Below, one piece after another: positions 1 through 9,411 of a stretch of 64,000 bases of DNA. Source of the stretch: Bacteroidia bacterium (GTDB lineage: Bacteria; Bacteroidota; Bacteroidia; CAILMK01; JBBDIG01); contig JBBDIG010000049.1 of the NCBI GenBank assembly GCA_040880525.1, forward strand, positions 20,530-84,529, written 5' to 3'. Positions within the stretch are counted from its first letter, which is position 1, and every line of letters starts with the position of its first letter. The notes beneath the pieces were generated by a model that did not search any database, was not told the DNA's origin, and saw only the letters and a list, made by a program, of their open reading frames with translations. The position numbers and the translations under genes are program-made.

Positions 1-242
1 CCTGTAGCAAGCGCCAGGATCCTGACCTCCTTACCAATTCCATGTGGGAGAGCCACCGTGCCGCGCACCATTTGATTGGCCTTCCTCGGGTCTACCCCAA
101 GCCGGATATCCAGATCAACAGCCGCGTCAAACTTCGTGAAGGTAATGTCCTTTAAAAGTCCGGATGCTTTTTCCAGATCATAAGCTTTATTCTGCTCAAC
201 CTTAGAAACTGCTTCTTTATATTTTTTCGTCAGCTTAACCAT
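1..242 (-). CDS. rplA: 50S ribosomal protein L1, N-terminal part
   Basis: Reading the complement from the ATG at 242 gives about 80 codons that begin [12 protein letters not shown] and contain the L1 segment [20 protein letters not shown]1 binds 23S rRNA at the L1 stalk and can act as a translational repressor of its own operon. The gene is cut by the left edge, so about the first third is present. It lies 14 bases after rplK in the usual secE-nusG-rplK-rplA order, which supports the call. Confidence 0.96.
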   Translation of the reverse strand, partial: MVKLTKKYKEAVSKVEQNKAYDLEKASGLLKDITFTKFDAAVDLDIRLGVDPRKANQMVRGTVALPHGIGKEVRILALAT

Positions 243-256
243 TTGTCTGCTGTGTT

Positions 257-700
257 TTATTTATTCCAGGGTGGTGTTCCGGAGACTGTGATTCCCATAC
301 TTCTCGCAGTGCCTGCAACCATTCGCATGGCCGATTCAACTTTTGCCGTATTCAGGTCAGGCATTTTCTCTTCAGCAATAACTTTCACCTGATTCCAGCT
401 TACGGAGGTCACTTTAAGCCGGTTGGGTTCGGCAGAACCCTTTTTGATTTTTGTTGCTTCCAAAAGTTGGGAAGCAACCGGTGGTGTCTTAATGATGAAG
501 TCAAATGACTTATCAGCATATACTGTAATCACTACCGGTAACAGTTTCCCTTGATTTTCCTGAGTACGGGCATTAAAAGCCTTGCAGAACTCCATTATGT
601 TCACGCCTTTCGCGCCCAATGCCGGACCTACCGGGGGAGAAGGGTTGGCTGCTCCGCCCCGGATTTGTAGTTTCACAAAACCTGTTACTTCTTTAGCCAT
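257..700 (-). CDS. rplK: 50S ribosomal protein L11
   Basis: This 147-residue protein has the full L11 length. The N-terminal domain carries the proline-rich [20 protein letters not shown] region that binds the L11 stalk and release/elongation factors. The C-terminal domain ends in [12 protein letters not shown], which binds 23S rRNA. It starts 11 bases after nusG and is followed by rplA, so it belongs to the secE-nusG-rplK-rplA transcript. No unusual residues were seen. Confidence 0.98.
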   Translation of the reverse strand: MAKEVTGFVKLQIRGGAANPSPPVGPALGAKGVNIMEFCKAFNARTQENQGKLLPVVITVYADKSFDFIIKTPPVASQLLEATKIKKGSAEPNRLKVTSVSWNQVKVIAEEKMPDLNTAKVESAMRMVAGTARSMGITVSGTPPWNK

Positions 701-711
701 AGCTTATTTTA

Positions 712-1248
712 CTAATCTTTTTCTACTTGCATGTAATTCAATTCCACCGGAGTTCTCCGTCCAAAGATCTTGACAATGACCTTCAGCTTTTTCTTTTCTT
801 CGTTGATATCTTCGATCACTCCTGTAAAACTGTTGAACGGCCCGTCAATTACCTTTACCGCTTCTCCTACCATGAAAGGAACTTCGAGGCTTTCACCCTC
901 ATCTACCAGTTCATCCACTTTTCCGAGGATACGGTTTACTTCTGCCGGACGCATTGGAATAGGTTCACCCTTGCTGCCTAGAAATCCCACAACTCCGTTA
1001 ATTGACCGGATGGTGTGCTCCACTTCCCCGATCAGATTCGCTTCCACCAGAATATATCCGGGGTAATAATTTCTTTCCTTGGTAACCTTTTTCCCTTTGC
1101 GCAACTGCACCACCTTTTCCATTGGAATCAGGATCTGGTTTACATTTTCCAGCAGGTTACTCCTGTTCAGTTCCAGCTCAATATACTGCTTGAGTTTCTT
1201 TTCCTGACCAGTTATTACCCTTACCACATACCACTTAAATTCGCTCAT
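712..1248 (-). CDS. nusG: Transcription termination/antitermination factor NusG
   Basis: The 178-residue product begins with the NGN domain (KWYVVRVITGQEKKLKQYIE, residues about 5-24) and ends with a KOW domain (VKVIDGPFNSFTGVIEDIN, about residues 129-147). NusG binds RNA polymerase, suppresses pausing and couples it to Rho or the ribosome. Length and domain order are normal for a housekeeping NusG rather than a specialised paralogue such as UpxY. It sits between secE and rplK, the near-universal position. Confidence 0.97.
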   Translation of the reverse strand: MSEFKWYVVRVITGQEKKLKQYIELELNRSNLLENVNQILIPMEKVVQLRKGKKVTKERNYYPGYILVEANLIGEVEHTIRSINGVVGFLGSKGEPIPMRPAEVNRILGKVDELVDEGESLEVPFMVGEAVKVIDGPFNSFTGVIEDINEEKKKLKVIVKIFGRRTPVELNYMQVEKD

Positions 1249-1264
1249 TTTAGAAGCGCCTTAT

Positions 1265-1462
1265 TTATTGAAAGATCTCATAAAACACCTCAAATGTATT
1301 TTCAAACACTGTGTCCATAATAAAAACCAACAGTGCGATTATCAAAGATGCAATCAATGTAATTATTGCGCTTTCCTGCAGCTCCTCCCAGGTAGGCCAG
1401 GTTACTTTGTACAGCAACTCGTCCACGGTGAGCTTTAAAGAATTTCTCCACTTTTCAAGCAT
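1265..1462 (-). CDS. secE: Preprotein translocase subunit SecE
   Basis: This is a short single-membrane-span SecE of 65 residues. It has the conserved amphipathic helix and hinge ELLYKVTWPTWEELQESA followed by a hydrophobic segment (IITLIASLIIALLVFIMD). It stabilises SecY in the translocon. I start it at the ATG at 1462. An in-frame ATG at 1480 would put the first codons inside the tRNA-Trp gene (1478-1550), and MLEKWRNS is the more typical N-terminus. Confidence 0.93.
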   Translation of the reverse strand: MLEKWRNSLKLTVDELLYKVTWPTWEELQESAIITLIASLIIALLVFIMDTVFENTFEVFYEIFQ

Positions 1463-1477
1463 AGAATTATTGCTTAG

Positions 1478-1550
1478 CACGGGTGGTAAGATTCGAACTC
1501 ACGACCTTTGGTTTTGGAGACCACTGCTCTACCAACTGAGCTACACCCGT
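1478..1550 (-). tRNA. tRNA-Trp (CCA)
   Basis: The complement folds as a 73-base tRNA. The acceptor is ACGGGTG/CACCCGT with discriminator G, the anticodon loop is CTCCAAA (anticodon CCA), and the T arm is GTGAG-TTCGAAT-CTTAC. The top pair of the anticodon stem is mismatched (G-A). It lies between tuf and secE, a conserved tuf-tRNA-Trp-secE arrangement, and is probably processed from the same transcript. Confidence 0.95.
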
Positions 1551-1569
1551 GTCCTGTTTAAAGGATTAA

Positions 1570-2757
1570 TTATTTGTCAATCTCAGTAACCTGGCCGGCA
1601 CCTACCGTACGTCCACCTTCGCGAATCGCAAAGCGAAGACCTTTGTCAAGTGCGACCGGAGCTATCAGCTTTACGCTTATGGTTACATTGTCTCCCGGCA
1701 TAATCATTTCCACATTTTCAGGAAGCGTGATTTCTCCGGTAACATCTGTTGTACGCAGATAAAACTGAGGACGGTATTTGTTGAAAAAAGGAGTGTGGCG
1801 TCCGCCTTCTTCTTTTTTCAGGATATATACCTCGGCTTTAAATTCTGTGTGCGGAGTGATGGAGCCAGGTGCGGCAATTACCATCCCTCTTTTAATCTGT
1901 GTTTTTTCAATTCCTCTGAGCAGAATTCCAGCGTTATCGCCTGCTTCACCTCTGTCAAGCAACTTCCGGAACATTTCTACTCCGGTTACGGTGCTCTTCA
2001 GTGGTTGCTCTGAGAATCCAACTATTTCTACAGGATCCCCTGTGTTTATGATTCCTTTTTCAATTCTTCCGGTGGCGACAGTACCACGACCGGTGATTGA
2101 AAAAATATCTTCAATTGGCATGAGGAATTTAAGCTCTGTAGCGCGGGGTGGTACAGGGACAAATTCATCCACTGCCGTCATCAGTTCTTCAACTGTTTTC
2201 ACCCACTGCTCTTCACCATTAAGGGCTCCTAATGCAGAGCCGCGAATGATGGGTGTGTTATCTCCGTCAAAATCGTAGAAAGAGAGCAGATCGCGAATTT
2301 CCATTTCAACAAGGTCCAGCAATTCTTCATCGTCTACCATATCCACCTTATTCATGAATACGACAAGCTTTGGTACACCTACCTGGCGGGCCAGCAAGAT
2401 GTGTTCACGGGTTTGAGGCATAGGTCCATCCGTTGCTGCTACAACAAGGATAGCACCGTCCATTTGGGCAGCACCTGTAACCATGTTTTTAACATAGTCA
2501 GCGTGACCTGGACAGTCAACGTGAGCATAATGGCGACTATCCGTCTGATATTCTACATGCGAAGTATTAATGGTAATACCTCTTTCCTTTTCTTCAGGTG
2601 CGTTATCAATTGAATCGAATGAACGCGTTTCAGCAAAACCTTTTGATGATAATACAGTAGTGATGGCTGCAGTCAGGGTAGTTTTACCGTGGTCTACGTG
2701 GCCAATCGTACCAATGTTTACGTGAGGCTTACTCCTTTCAAATTTTTCCTTTGCCAT
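1570..2757 (-). CDS. tuf: Elongation factor Tu
   Basis: This is a 395-residue EF-Tu. The GTPase motifs are GHVDHGKT (G1), DCPGHADY (G3) and NKVD (G4), and the threonine-containing switch I ([12 protein letters not shown]) is intact. Domains 2 and 3 follow. It delivers aminoacyl-tRNA to the ribosome. The start is the ATG at 2757 ([12 protein letters not shown]). The frame stays open to 2856, but that extension runs into tRNA-Thr(GGT), so it is not coding. It belongs to the tRNA-tuf-tRNA-secE block. Confidence 0.98.
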   Translation of the reverse strand: MAKEKFERSKPHVNIGTIGHVDHGKTTLTAAITTVLSSKGFAETRSFDSIDNAPEEKERGITINTSHVEYQTDSRHYAHVDCPGHADYVKNMVTGAAQMDGAILVVAATDGPMPQTREHILLARQVGVPKLVVFMNKVDMVDDEELLDLVEMEIRDLLSFYDFDGDNTPIIRGSALGALNGEEQWVKTVEELMTAVDEFVPVPPRATELKFLMPIEDIFSITGRGTVATGRIEKGIINTGDPVEIVGFSEQPLKSTVTGVEMFRKLLDRGEAGDNAGILLRGIEKTQIKRGMVIAAPGSITPHTEFKAEVYILKKEEGGRHTPFFNKYRPQFYLRTTDVTGEITLPENVEMIMPGDNVTISVKLIAPVALDKGLRFAIREGGRTVGAGQVTEIDK

Positions 2758-2814
2758 AGCTAAACACTTAGATTGATTTCGGTGTGAAAATATTTTAGAT
2801 TTAACGGAAATTCG

Positions 2815-2886
<72 letters not shown>

Positions 2887-2897
2887 TACAAAAAAAG

Positions 2898-2971
2898 AGC
2901 GGGAAATGGGGCTCGAACCCACGACCCTCAGCTTGGAAGGCTGATGCTCTAGCCATCTGAGCTACTCCCGC
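2898..2971 (-). tRNA. tRNA-Gly (TCC)
   Basis: A 74-base cloverleaf on the complement has acceptor GCGGGAG/TTCCCGC, anticodon stem TCAGC/GCTGA with loop CTTCCAA (anticodon TCC), and T arm GTGGG-TTCGAGC-CCCAT. It is a member of the four-tRNA cluster ahead of tuf. Confidence 0.96.
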
Positions 2972-3054
2972 TTTTTAACAAGATTTTGGATTAATAGATA
3001 GCAGATCGTTTGGAAGCGTTGATTTGCTAATTATAAACCTTTAATCGAACTACG

Positions 3055-3137
3055 TGGGGAGAGCAGGATTCGAACCTACGAAGGCATAAGCCAGCAGATT
3101 TACAGTCTGCCCCAGTTGGCCACTTTGGTATCTCCCC
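3055..3137 (-). tRNA. tRNA-Tyr (GTA)
   Basis: This is an 83-base class II tRNA with a long variable arm. The acceptor is GGGGAGA/TCTCCCC, discriminator A, and the anticodon stem GCAGA/TCTGC encloses loop CTGTAAA (anticodon GTA). It is the second gene of the Thr-Tyr-Gly-Thr cluster. Confidence 0.96.
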
Positions 3138-3154
3138 AAATTTGTATTTCTTTG

Positions 3155-3228
3155 AGCCGATGGAGGGATTCGAACCCCCGACCCGCTGATTACAAGTCAG
3201 CCGCTCTGGCCAGCTGAGCTACATCGGC
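3155..3228 (-). tRNA. tRNA-Thr (TGT)
   Basis: A 74-base cloverleaf on the complement has acceptor GCCGATG/CATCGGC, anticodon stem GCTGA/TCAGC with loop CTTGTAA (anticodon TGT), and T arm GGGGG-TTCGAAT-CCCTC. It is the first gene of the tRNA-tuf transcript, about 60 bases after a TATCTTTG promoter element. Confidence 0.96.
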
Positions 3229-3288
3229 AACAATTATTTTCAATAATTTAAAGAACATTATGGCGTGCCACCGCCAAAAAAAGGACTG

Positions 3289-3296
3289 CAAAGATA
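3289..3296 (-). promoter_or_regulatory. Bacteroidota -7 element for the tRNA-tuf-secE-nusG transcript
   Basis: The complement reads TATCTTTG, an exact match to the Bacteroidota -7 consensus TANNTTTG. It lies upstream of the first tRNA of the cluster. No clear TTTG -33 box was found at the expected spacing. Confidence 0.6.
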
Positions 3297-3334
3297 TAGA
3301 AAAGGGCTGCGATTAAATGTAATCATTTTCCCTT

Positions 3335-3625
3335 TTATTTTTCCTTCAGTTTATCCTTGTACTTTTTGAGTTGCCGGCTCATTGTTTCTATGGCTTTTTC
3401 AAGCGCTTCTTCGAAGGTGGTGGCATCTTCTTTTACAAATAATGTCTGATCCTTCACTATTAGTTTTACCTCTAGCTCTTTACTCACACCGCCATTTTCT
3501 CGCAGATAAACTACGGTATGTACTATATTTTCATAGTAGCGCTCCAGCTTTTGAAGTTTGCGTTCAATCAGTTCAGTAAGTTGACTATTGACTCCTTCAG
3601 GTATTTTTTCGAATTCTACTTTCAT
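3335..3625 (-). CDS. hpf: Ribosome hibernation promoting factor, short form
   Basis: This 96-residue protein matches the short HPF/RaiA family, with a beta-alpha-beta-beta-beta-alpha pattern and a lysine-rich end (RQLKKYKDKLKEK). Such proteins bind the 30S decoding region in stationary phase and promote 100S dimers or inactive 70S ribosomes. The C-terminal dimerisation domain of long HPF is absent. The gene follows xerC by 11 bases and is the last gene of the rpsU-xerC-hpf operon. Confidence 0.9.
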   Translation of the reverse strand: MKVEFEKIPEGVNSQLTELIERKLQKLERYYENIVHTVVYLRENGGVSKELEVKLIVKDQTLFVKEDATTFEEALEKAIETMSRQLKKYKDKLKEK

Positions 3626-3636
3626 GGAATGAGCTT

Positions 3637-4530
3637 TTACTTCTTGCCGGCTCTGGGATGAGCCTGCTTGTATGATTGTTTTAATTTTTCAATGGAGACG
3701 TGGGTATAAACCTGCGTTGCTGCCAGGCTATTATGGCCAAGTAATTCTTTTATCGCGTTGAGATCCGCACCCCGGTTCAGCAAATGAGTAGCAAAAGAAT
3801 GACGGAGTATATGTGGGCTTCGCTTCTCAAGCGAAGTTACTTGCGACAAATAGTTTTTGATCGTCCTGTAAATAAGCATCTCGTATGCAGGCTTTCCTTT
3901 ATCGGTTGTTATAACGTTGGCCGCTGAATTATGTCTTTCCTTCTGAACTTGGAGAAAAGTCTTGAATTCTTCAATCAGCTTTTTATGCAGCGGAATGAGG
4001 CGTTCTTTATTTCCTTTTCCGTGTACCTTAATAAAGCCATCTACCAGATTTACGTCTTCAATTTTAAGTTTTACCAATTCACCAAGCCGGATGCCGGTAC
4101 CATAAAGCAACTCCAACATTAGTCTATCCCGGTGGCCTTCATACGTATCAGGGAATGCTATGCGGTCCAGAAGCTTCAGTAATTCCTTTTCAGAAGGATT
4201 GCGGATAACCGTTTCTGTCCTTTTTGGAGGGAGTACTCTCTTAGCCGGGTTTTCTGCTAATATGTTTGCTATCATCAGGTATCCAAAAAAAGTACTTAGT
4301 GAGGAACGTTTTCGGCCGATTGAGGATGCGGAAATACCATTTTGGCTAAGTGCGGCAATCCAGGATTTTACGTGCTGCTCCTCTATTTCCTGAATAGTTG
4401 AGATTTCGTAAAAGACACCGGCATACTCCAAAAATCCAGATACGTCATTAAGATAGGCAGTAATGGTGTGATGGGAATATTTCTTTTCATCTCTGAGCCA
4501 GGACGAGAAGTGCTCCAGGTGCCGGTCCAT
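3637..4530 (-). CDS. xerC: Tyrosine recombinase XerC/XerD type
   Basis: This 297-residue recombinase has the normal Xer length. An N-terminal SAM-like core-binding domain (about residues 1-95) is followed by a catalytic domain with the full set of active residues: Arg148 (GTGIRLGEL), Lys172 (HGKGNKERL), His240 and Arg243 (HILRHSFATHLL), His266 (LLGHNSL) and Tyr275 (QVYTHVS). Xer proteins resolve chromosome dimers at dif. Its place between rpsU and hpf marks it as the chromosomal enzyme, not a mobile-element integrase. XerC versus XerD cannot be settled from one copy. Confidence 0.9.
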   Translation of the reverse strand: MDRHLEHFSSWLRDEKKYSHHTITAYLNDVSGFLEYAGVFYEISTIQEIEEQHVKSWIAALSQNGISASSIGRKRSSLSTFFGYLMIANILAENPAKRVLPPKRTETVIRNPSEKELLKLLDRIAFPDTYEGHRDRLMLELLYGTGIRLGELVKLKIEDVNLVDGFIKVHGKGNKERLIPLHKKLIEEFKTFLQVQKERHNSAANVITTDKGKPAYEMLIYRTIKNYLSQVTSLEKRSPHILRHSFATHLLNRGADLNAIKELLGHNSLAATQVYTHVSIEKLKQSYKQAHPRAGKK

Positions 4531-4541
4531 CAGGGCATGAA

Positions 4542-4733
4542 TTAGCTTTCCTGTTGACGCATATGCTCGCGATAGCCCGCTTTAATAACTTCGGTACGCC
4601 TTTCAACTGAAGGCTTTACAAAGAACTGACGGCTACGATACTCACGGAAAACACCGCTCTTTTCAAGCTTTTTCTTGAAGCGTTTCAAGGCGCGGTCAAT
4701 TGATTCATTCTCCTTAATAGACACTTTGATCAT
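4542..4733 (-). CDS. rpsU: 30S ribosomal protein S21
   Basis: A 63-residue basic protein has the S21 pattern IKVSIKENESIDRALKRFKKK and a central FREYRSRQFFVKPSVERR. S21 sits near the anti-Shine-Dalgarno end of 16S rRNA. In Bacteroidota, S21 and its neighbours have been linked to occlusion of the anti-SD, which fits the scarcity of SD sequences here. It is the first gene of the rpsU-xerC-hpf operon, with a TACCTTTG element 22 bases upstream. Confidence 0.95.
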   Translation of the reverse strand: MIKVSIKENESIDRALKRFKKKLEKSGVFREYRSRQFFVKPSVERRTEVIKAGYREHMRQQES

Positions 4734-4755
4734 AATGTTATTTTATTTTGGCCCG

Positions 4756-4763
4756 CAAAGGTA
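4756..4763 (-). promoter_or_regulatory. -7 promoter element of the rpsU operon
   Basis: The complement reads TACCTTTG (TANNTTTG consensus). It ends 22 bases before the rpsU start, leaving room for a short leader. Confidence 0.6.
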
Positions 4764-4803
4764 GAAAAAAGGAATCGGGATTTGAACGACTGCTTCCTGC
4801 TCT

Positions 4804-5946
4804 TTAATTGCGAAGAAGTTCGCGGCTAATGACGAGCTTCTGTATCTCTGAAGTACCTTCTCCGATGGTGCAGAGTTTCGAATCGCGGTAAAATTTCTCT
4901 ACCGGATAATCTTTGATGTAGCCATAACCACCAAAAATCTGCACGGCTTCATTGGAAATTTTGACACAGATCTCAGAAGCATAATATTTTGCCATTGAGG
5001 AAATAGTTGTGACTTTTTCTCCACGGTTCTTTATGTCGGCTGCTTTTAAAGTCAGGAGTTCTGCGTTTTCTATCTCTAGGGCCATGTCTGCCAGCTTGAA
5101 CTGAATGGCCTGAAAATCCGCGATGGGCCGGTTAAATTGATGGCGCTCCTTGGAATAGTTCAGTGCGGCTTCATAAGCGCCTTTTGCAACACCCAGCGAA
5201 AGGGCAGCTATGGATATTCGTCCCCCGTCCAGCACTTTCATTGCCTGCACAAACCCTTCACCCTCTTTGTCAAGGATTTGATCTTTATGCACCCGGCAGT
5301 CCTCGAATATCAATTCAGTGGTTTCAGAGGCACGCATTCCCAGTTTATCTTCTTTTCGCCCGGCCTTAAATCCCGGAGTGCCCTTATCAATTATGAATGC
5401 TGTCATCCCGTGCGAATCTCCGGTTTCGCCTGTGCGAATTATTACGACTGCCACATCACCGCTTTTGCCATGAGTAATGAAATTTTTAGCACCGTTGATC
5501 ACATAATGATCTCCATCCTTTACTGCAGTGGTTTTCATATTTCCGGCATCAGACCCCGTATTGGGTTCTGTAAGACCCCATGCACCAATCCATTCGGCTG
5601 TGGCAAGTTTAGGGAGGTATTTCTTCTTTTGCGCAGCGTTACCAAACTGCATTATATGGCCGGTACAAAGCGAATTATGCGCGGCCACCGATAGGCCGAT
5701 TGAAGGATCAATTTTACCGATCTCGCTTATCACCGTCACATATTCCAGGTAGCCAAATCCGGATCCTTTATATTCCTGAGGAACCAGCACACCCATAAGT
5801 CCAAGTTCTCCAAGCTCTTTCATGACAGAGACAGGAAACTCCTGGGACTCGTCCCATTTCATAATATTCGGCCTGATCTTCTTTTCTCCAAAGTCACGGA
5901 TCATTTCCGCAATCATGCGCTGGTTCTCATTCTGGCTAAAATCCAT
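4804..5946 (-). CDS. Acyl-CoA dehydrogenase, short/branched-chain type
   Basis: The 380-residue length and motifs are those of FAD-dependent acyl-CoA dehydrogenases. There is an N-terminal helical domain, a middle beta domain with the FAD/substrate signature ([19 protein letters not shown], about residue 132 on) and a C-terminal helical domain. The likely catalytic base is the Glu of GEGTSEIQ near the C-terminus, as in SCAD. It oxidises acyl-CoA to enoyl-CoA and passes electrons to ETF. No beta-oxidation partners lie next to it, and the chain-length preference cannot be read from sequence. Confidence 0.93.
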   Translation of the reverse strand: MDFSQNENQRMIAEMIRDFGEKKIRPNIMKWDESQEFPVSVMKELGELGLMGVLVPQEYKGSGFGYLEYVTVISEIGKIDPSIGLSVAAHNSLCTGHIMQFGNAAQKKKYLPKLATAEWIGAWGLTEPNTGSDAGNMKTTAVKDGDHYVINGAKNFITHGKSGDVAVVIIRTGETGDSHGMTAFIIDKGTPGFKAGRKEDKLGMRASETTELIFEDCRVHKDQILDKEGEGFVQAMKVLDGGRISIAALSLGVAKGAYEAALNYSKERHQFNRPIADFQAIQFKLADMALEIENAELLTLKAADIKNRGEKVTTISSMAKYYASEICVKISNEAVQIFGGYGYIKDYPVEKFYRDSKLCTIGEGTSEIQKLVISRELLRN

Positions 5947-5960
5947 TTATTAAATTTTGG

Positions 5961-5968
5961 CAAAATTA
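5961..5968 (-). promoter_or_regulatory. -7 promoter element of the acyl-CoA dehydrogenase gene
   Basis: The complement reads TAATTTTG, matching TANNTTTG. It ends 14 bases before the start codon, so the leader would be very short. Confidence 0.45.
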
Positions 5969-5977
5969 TGAAAAGAA

Positions 5978-6940
5978 TTATTCGCTTGCTGATACTCCGG
6001 CAACCACATAGATTTCAAGTTTTTCAAACTGGTCCTTGTTTATAAGATGAATCTTCCTAAGCTCATTTATATCTGAATAGGCTCCATGCTGTTCCCTGTA
6101 GTTCACTATGGCATTCGCAATTTTATACCGGATATAAGGGTGGTTTTTAAGTTCATCAAACCCGGCTGTGTTAATATTTATCCTTTTAATGGAAGTGTCA
6201 TTTAAAATGACCTGAGGGGCAATTTCCGGATAGCGGGTACTGTCTATTCCCCATACTTCCATTAATTGCTCCTTGGCTACAAAACCTCCCAACTGTTCGC
6301 GGTACGCAATGATCCTTGAAGAGAAAGCCGGGCCGATGCCTCTCACAAGTGTTAGTTCTGCAGAATCCGCCTGGTTAATATCTACTATGATTTTTTCGTC
6401 AGGCTTGCTCCAATCATCCCGGCTTTCATACTGATAGTTGTTTTCTGAATAAGAATCCGGCTTGCGTTCTGCTTCTTCAGGAAGATCAATGAATGGCCGG
6501 ATTTTCCGGAATACTTCATCATCCAAGCCGTAAATGCGGGATAGATCATCTTTGGTTTTAAAGCTGCCGCCTTTGCTGCGGTATTTAATAATATTACCGG
6601 CCACATATCTTTTGAGTCCTAATTCTTCAAACTCAGCGGCAGAAGCTGTATTAGGATCAAATTTAAAATATCGTGGTTTTGTGGTTTCTGACGTTGTAAG
6701 TTCTTCATCCACGAAGTCATTATATTCTTCTACAGTAGTGTCATGGGTGGCCAATTGCTGGCCCTGGCGGTATTCTGCCACCATTTGCTTCAGTTCGCTG
6801 AAATCGCCTTCGGTTTTGGGGTGATAAAAATCCAACAGATAATAAATTGCCAGGAACAGGATCATTAACCAGCCCAGTACCAACAAGGCTCTTCGTTCTG
6901 CTTTCCTGAAGCTAAAGTAATCCTGGATTTTTCGCCACAT
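5978..6940 (-). CDS. Membrane-anchored helix-hairpin-helix (ComEA-like) protein
   Basis: The 320-residue protein has one N-terminal transmembrane segment (LLVLGWLMILFLAIYYLL, about residues 19-36). The outer region contains several helix-hairpin-helix units: FDPNTASAAEFEELGL, DINQADSAELTLVRGIGPAF and ININTAGFDELKNHPYI. HhH repeats of this kind bind DNA without sequence specificity. The layout recalls ComEA, the periplasmic DNA receptor for natural transformation, but it is longer and is common in Bacteroidota without proven function. It is divergent from the FMN reductase. Confidence 0.82.
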   Translation of the reverse strand: MWRKIQDYFSFRKAERRALLVLGWLMILFLAIYYLLDFYHPKTEGDFSELKQMVAEYRQGQQLATHDTTVEEYNDFVDEELTTSETTKPRYFKFDPNTASAAEFEELGLKRYVAGNIIKYRSKGGSFKTKDDLSRIYGLDDEVFRKIRPFIDLPEEAERKPDSYSENNYQYESRDDWSKPDEKIIVDINQADSAELTLVRGIGPAFSSRIIAYREQLGGFVAKEQLMEVWGIDSTRYPEIAPQVILNDTSIKRININTAGFDELKNHPYIRYKIANAIVNYREQHGAYSDINELRKIHLINKDQFEKLEIYVVAGVSASE

Positions 6941-7044
6941 TGCTTTTGGTTTCTATAAAAAAGGGAGGGCTAATATACAAAGAGTTACGAAATGCAAAAT
7001 GGCTTTAAGTGCAGCCATTTTGCAATCCTTTAAATTTGCCGGCT

Positions 7045-7575
7045 ATGATAACGATCATTGCCGGAACTAACCGGCCGTTCTCCAATAGCCGCGTAGTTGC
7101 TGATGTTTATGCCGCCACGCTCAGGCGAATGGATGCCAACTGCGAGGTGCTTGATCTGCAGGGATTGCCACCTGATTTTATGTTTTCTGCAATGTTTGAT
7201 AATGCAGGGAAGGATCCTGAATTCAACAAGTTTCAGCAAGTGATTGATGCTTCTGAGAAATTTGTGATCATTATACCGGAATATAATGGATCCTTTCCGG
7301 GAGTGCTGAAGGCTTTTTTTGATGCGCTTGATTATCCCGGCAGCCTGGCAGGAAAAGTCTGTGCATTGGTAGCCATCTCTTCGGGCTCGCAGGGCGGCTC
7401 CTTAGCCCTGAGTCATTTTACTGATATTCTCAATTACCTGGATATGCCGGTGCTTCCTCAAAAACCACGGTTATCGTTTATCCACCAGCATCTGGAAGAG
7501 CAGGAACTGACGCACCGCCCGTTCATGTCTCTCATCGAAATCCAGGCAAAGGCGCTTCTGGATTATAATGGATAG
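7045..7575 (+). CDS. NAD(P)H-dependent FMN reductase family protein
   Basis: Flavodoxin-like fold of 176 residues. The FMN phosphate loop is GTNRPFSNSR at the N-terminus, and IIPEYNGSFPGVLKAFFDAL contains the conserved P-EYN-S-PG-LK motif of the NADPH-dependent FMN reductase family. ISSGSQGGSLAL is the second flavin-contact loop. I prefer the ATG at 7045 over the one at 7009 because the extra residues lie ahead of the conserved first strand (MITIIAG). Substrate (FMN, quinone, chromate or azo compound) is unknown. Confidence 0.87.
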   Translation: MITIIAGTNRPFSNSRVVADVYAATLRRMDANCEVLDLQGLPPDFMFSAMFDNAGKDPEFNKFQQVIDASEKFVIIIPEYNGSFPGVLKAFFDALDYPGSLAGKVCALVAISSGSQGGSLALSHFTDILNYLDMPVLPQKPRLSFIHQHLEEQELTHRPFMSLIEIQAKALLDYNG

Positions 7576-7684
7576 AAAAACCGGGAATATTTTTTAAAAA
7601 CAATGCGATCCATTTCCTAATAGGAGACGCTTGAAGCTCCTTCATTCCCTGTGTGCTGCATTGGATATGGCTTCCATCTTTGAT

Positions 7685-7692
7685 TAGCTTTG
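7685..7692 (+). promoter_or_regulatory. -7 promoter element of hutU
   Basis: TAGCTTTG matches TANNTTTG and ends 27 bases before the chosen hutU start at 7720. The alternative ATG at 7690 overlaps this element, which supports the later start. Confidence 0.55.
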
Positions 7693-7719
7693 CACCCCTA
7701 TAAAAAATCAATCATAATA

Positions 7720-9411
7720 ATGGCTTCAGGAATTCAGAAATTAAACCTGTCCGATCTTGATCTGAAAACCATAAAAGCGCCTACCGGTACGCTTCTTCAT
7801 ACCAAAGGCTGGGTGCAGGAAGCAGCTTTGCGGATGCTGATGAACAACCTGGATGCTGAAGTAGCTGAAAAACCTGAAGAACTCATTGTGTATGGGGGTT
7901 CAGGTAAAGCTGCCCGAAATAAGGAGTCGCTTATTTTGATCATGAAGGCGTTGCAGGATCTGGAAGAGGATGAAACATTATTAGTGCAGTCGGGAAAGCC
8001 GGTAGGAATATTACCGACCCACAAGGATGCTCCCCGTGTGATCATTTCCAATTCTATGCTGGTGCCGAAGTGGGCGGAGTTTGAATATTTCCTGGAACTT
8101 GAGAAAAAGGGACTGACGATGTACGGCCAGATGACGGCCGGTTCCTGGATCTACATCGGTTCGCAGGGAATTGTGCAGGGAACTTACGAAACCTATGCTG
8201 CGATGGCCAACCAGCATTTTAACGGATCGCTGCGGGGAACGCTCAATGTTACCGCTGGTCTTGGAGGAATGGGAGGCGCACAACCGCTTTCCATCACCAT
8301 GAATGAAGGCGTTGCGCTCATCGCGGAAGTAGAAAAGTGGCGGATAGAAAAACGCATTCAGACGCGCTACCTTGATGAATATTATATAGATATAGATGAA
8401 GCTATTGACCACGCCCTGAATGCGAAGGAGGAGCAACGGCACATCAGCATTGCGTACCATGGAAATATTGTTGACCTGCTCGAGCGTTTGCTGAAAAGAG
8501 ACATCGTTCCGGAAACTGTAACAGACCAAACTTCAGCACATGATCCGCTGAATGGCTACCTCCCACAGGGGATCAGTGTGGAAGAAGGGGAGGAGTTGCG
8601 AAAGTCCGATCCTTCCGCTTATATGAAGAAAGCGTATGAAAGCATGGGCCGGCACGTGAAGCTGATTCTGCAATTAAAAGATAAAGGGGCAATTGCCTTT
8701 GATTATGGAAACAACCTGCGTGGACGCGCTAAGGAGCAGGGCGTTGCCAATGCTTTTGATTATCCGGGTTTTGTTCCGGCCTACATCCGGCCGCTCTTCT
8801 GCGAGGGCAAAGGCCCATTCCGCTGGGCGGCACTTTCGGGCGATCCGCAGGATATTTATGAAACTGACAAAAAGATCCTTGAACTTTTTCCTAATGATGA
8901 ACCGCTTGCCCGCTGGATAAAAATGGCGCAGGATAAAATTGCCTTTCAGGGGCTTCCATGCCGGATATGCTGGCTCGGCCAGGGTGCCAGGGAAAAAGCC
9001 GGAGTCGCTTTCAATCAAATGGTGGCGGAAGGCAAATTGAAGGCACCCATCGTCATTGGCCGCGATCACCTTGATACCGGCTCGGTGGCTTCACCCAACC
9101 GCGAAACCGAAGCGATGAAAGACGGCTCTGACGCGATTGCCGACTGGCCTATTCTCAACGCCCTCATCAATACAGCCGGTGGAGCCTCCTGGGTTTCGGT
9201 GCATCATGGCGGAGGCGTGGGCATTGGCTATTCCATTCATGCCGGAATGGTGATCGTGGCAGACGGAACGGCAGATGCGGTAAAACGGCTCCGCAGGGTG
9301 CTGCACAATGATCCCGCTACAGGCGTGATCCGTCATGCAGATGCAGGATATGACATTGCCATTGATACTGCACGGCAGCACCGGCTTGACCTGAAAGAAC
9401 GGTTGAAATGA
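7720..9411 (+). CDS. hutU: Urocanate hydratase
   Basis: The 563-residue protein matches urocanase along its length. It has the N-terminal [30 protein letters not shown], the NAD-binding stretch [32 protein letters not shown] in the region of the catalytic Cys, and the C-terminal [17 protein letters not shown]. It converts urocanate to imidazolonepropionate in histidine degradation, using NAD+ as an electrophile. No hutH, hutI or hutG is next to it; the downstream esterase overlaps it by 4 bases. The ATG at 7720 is preferred over 7690. Confidence 0.95.
   Translation: MASGIQKLNLSDLDLKTIKAPTGTLLHTKGWVQEAALRMLMNNLDAEVAEKPEELIVYGGSGKAARNKESLILIMKALQDLEEDETLLVQSGKPVGILPTHKDAPRVIISNSMLVPKWAEFEYFLELEKKGLTMYGQMTAGSWIYIGSQGIVQGTYETYAAMANQHFNGSLRGTLNVTAGLGGMGGAQPLSITMNEGVALIAEVEKWRIEKRIQTRYLDEYYIDIDEAIDHALNAKEEQRHISIAYHGNIVDLLERLLKRDIVPETVTDQTSAHDPLNGYLPQGISVEEGEELRKSDPSAYMKKAYESMGRHVKLILQLKDKGAIAFDYGNNLRGRAKEQGVANAFDYPGFVPAYIRPLFCEGKGPFRWAALSGDPQDIYETDKKILELFPNDEPLARWIKMAQDKIAFQGLPCRICWLGQGAREKAGVAFNQMVAEGKLKAPIVIGRDHLDTGSVASPNRETEAMKDGSDAIADWPILNALINTAGGASWVSVHHGGGVGIGYSIHAGMVIVADGTADAVKRLRRVLHNDPATGVIRHADAGYDIAIDTARQHRLDLKERLK

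Noticed and set aside
3637..4530. Phage or integron integrase
   Set aside because: The length, context (rpsU-xerC-hpf) and lack of att sites or cassettes point to the chromosomal Xer recombinase.
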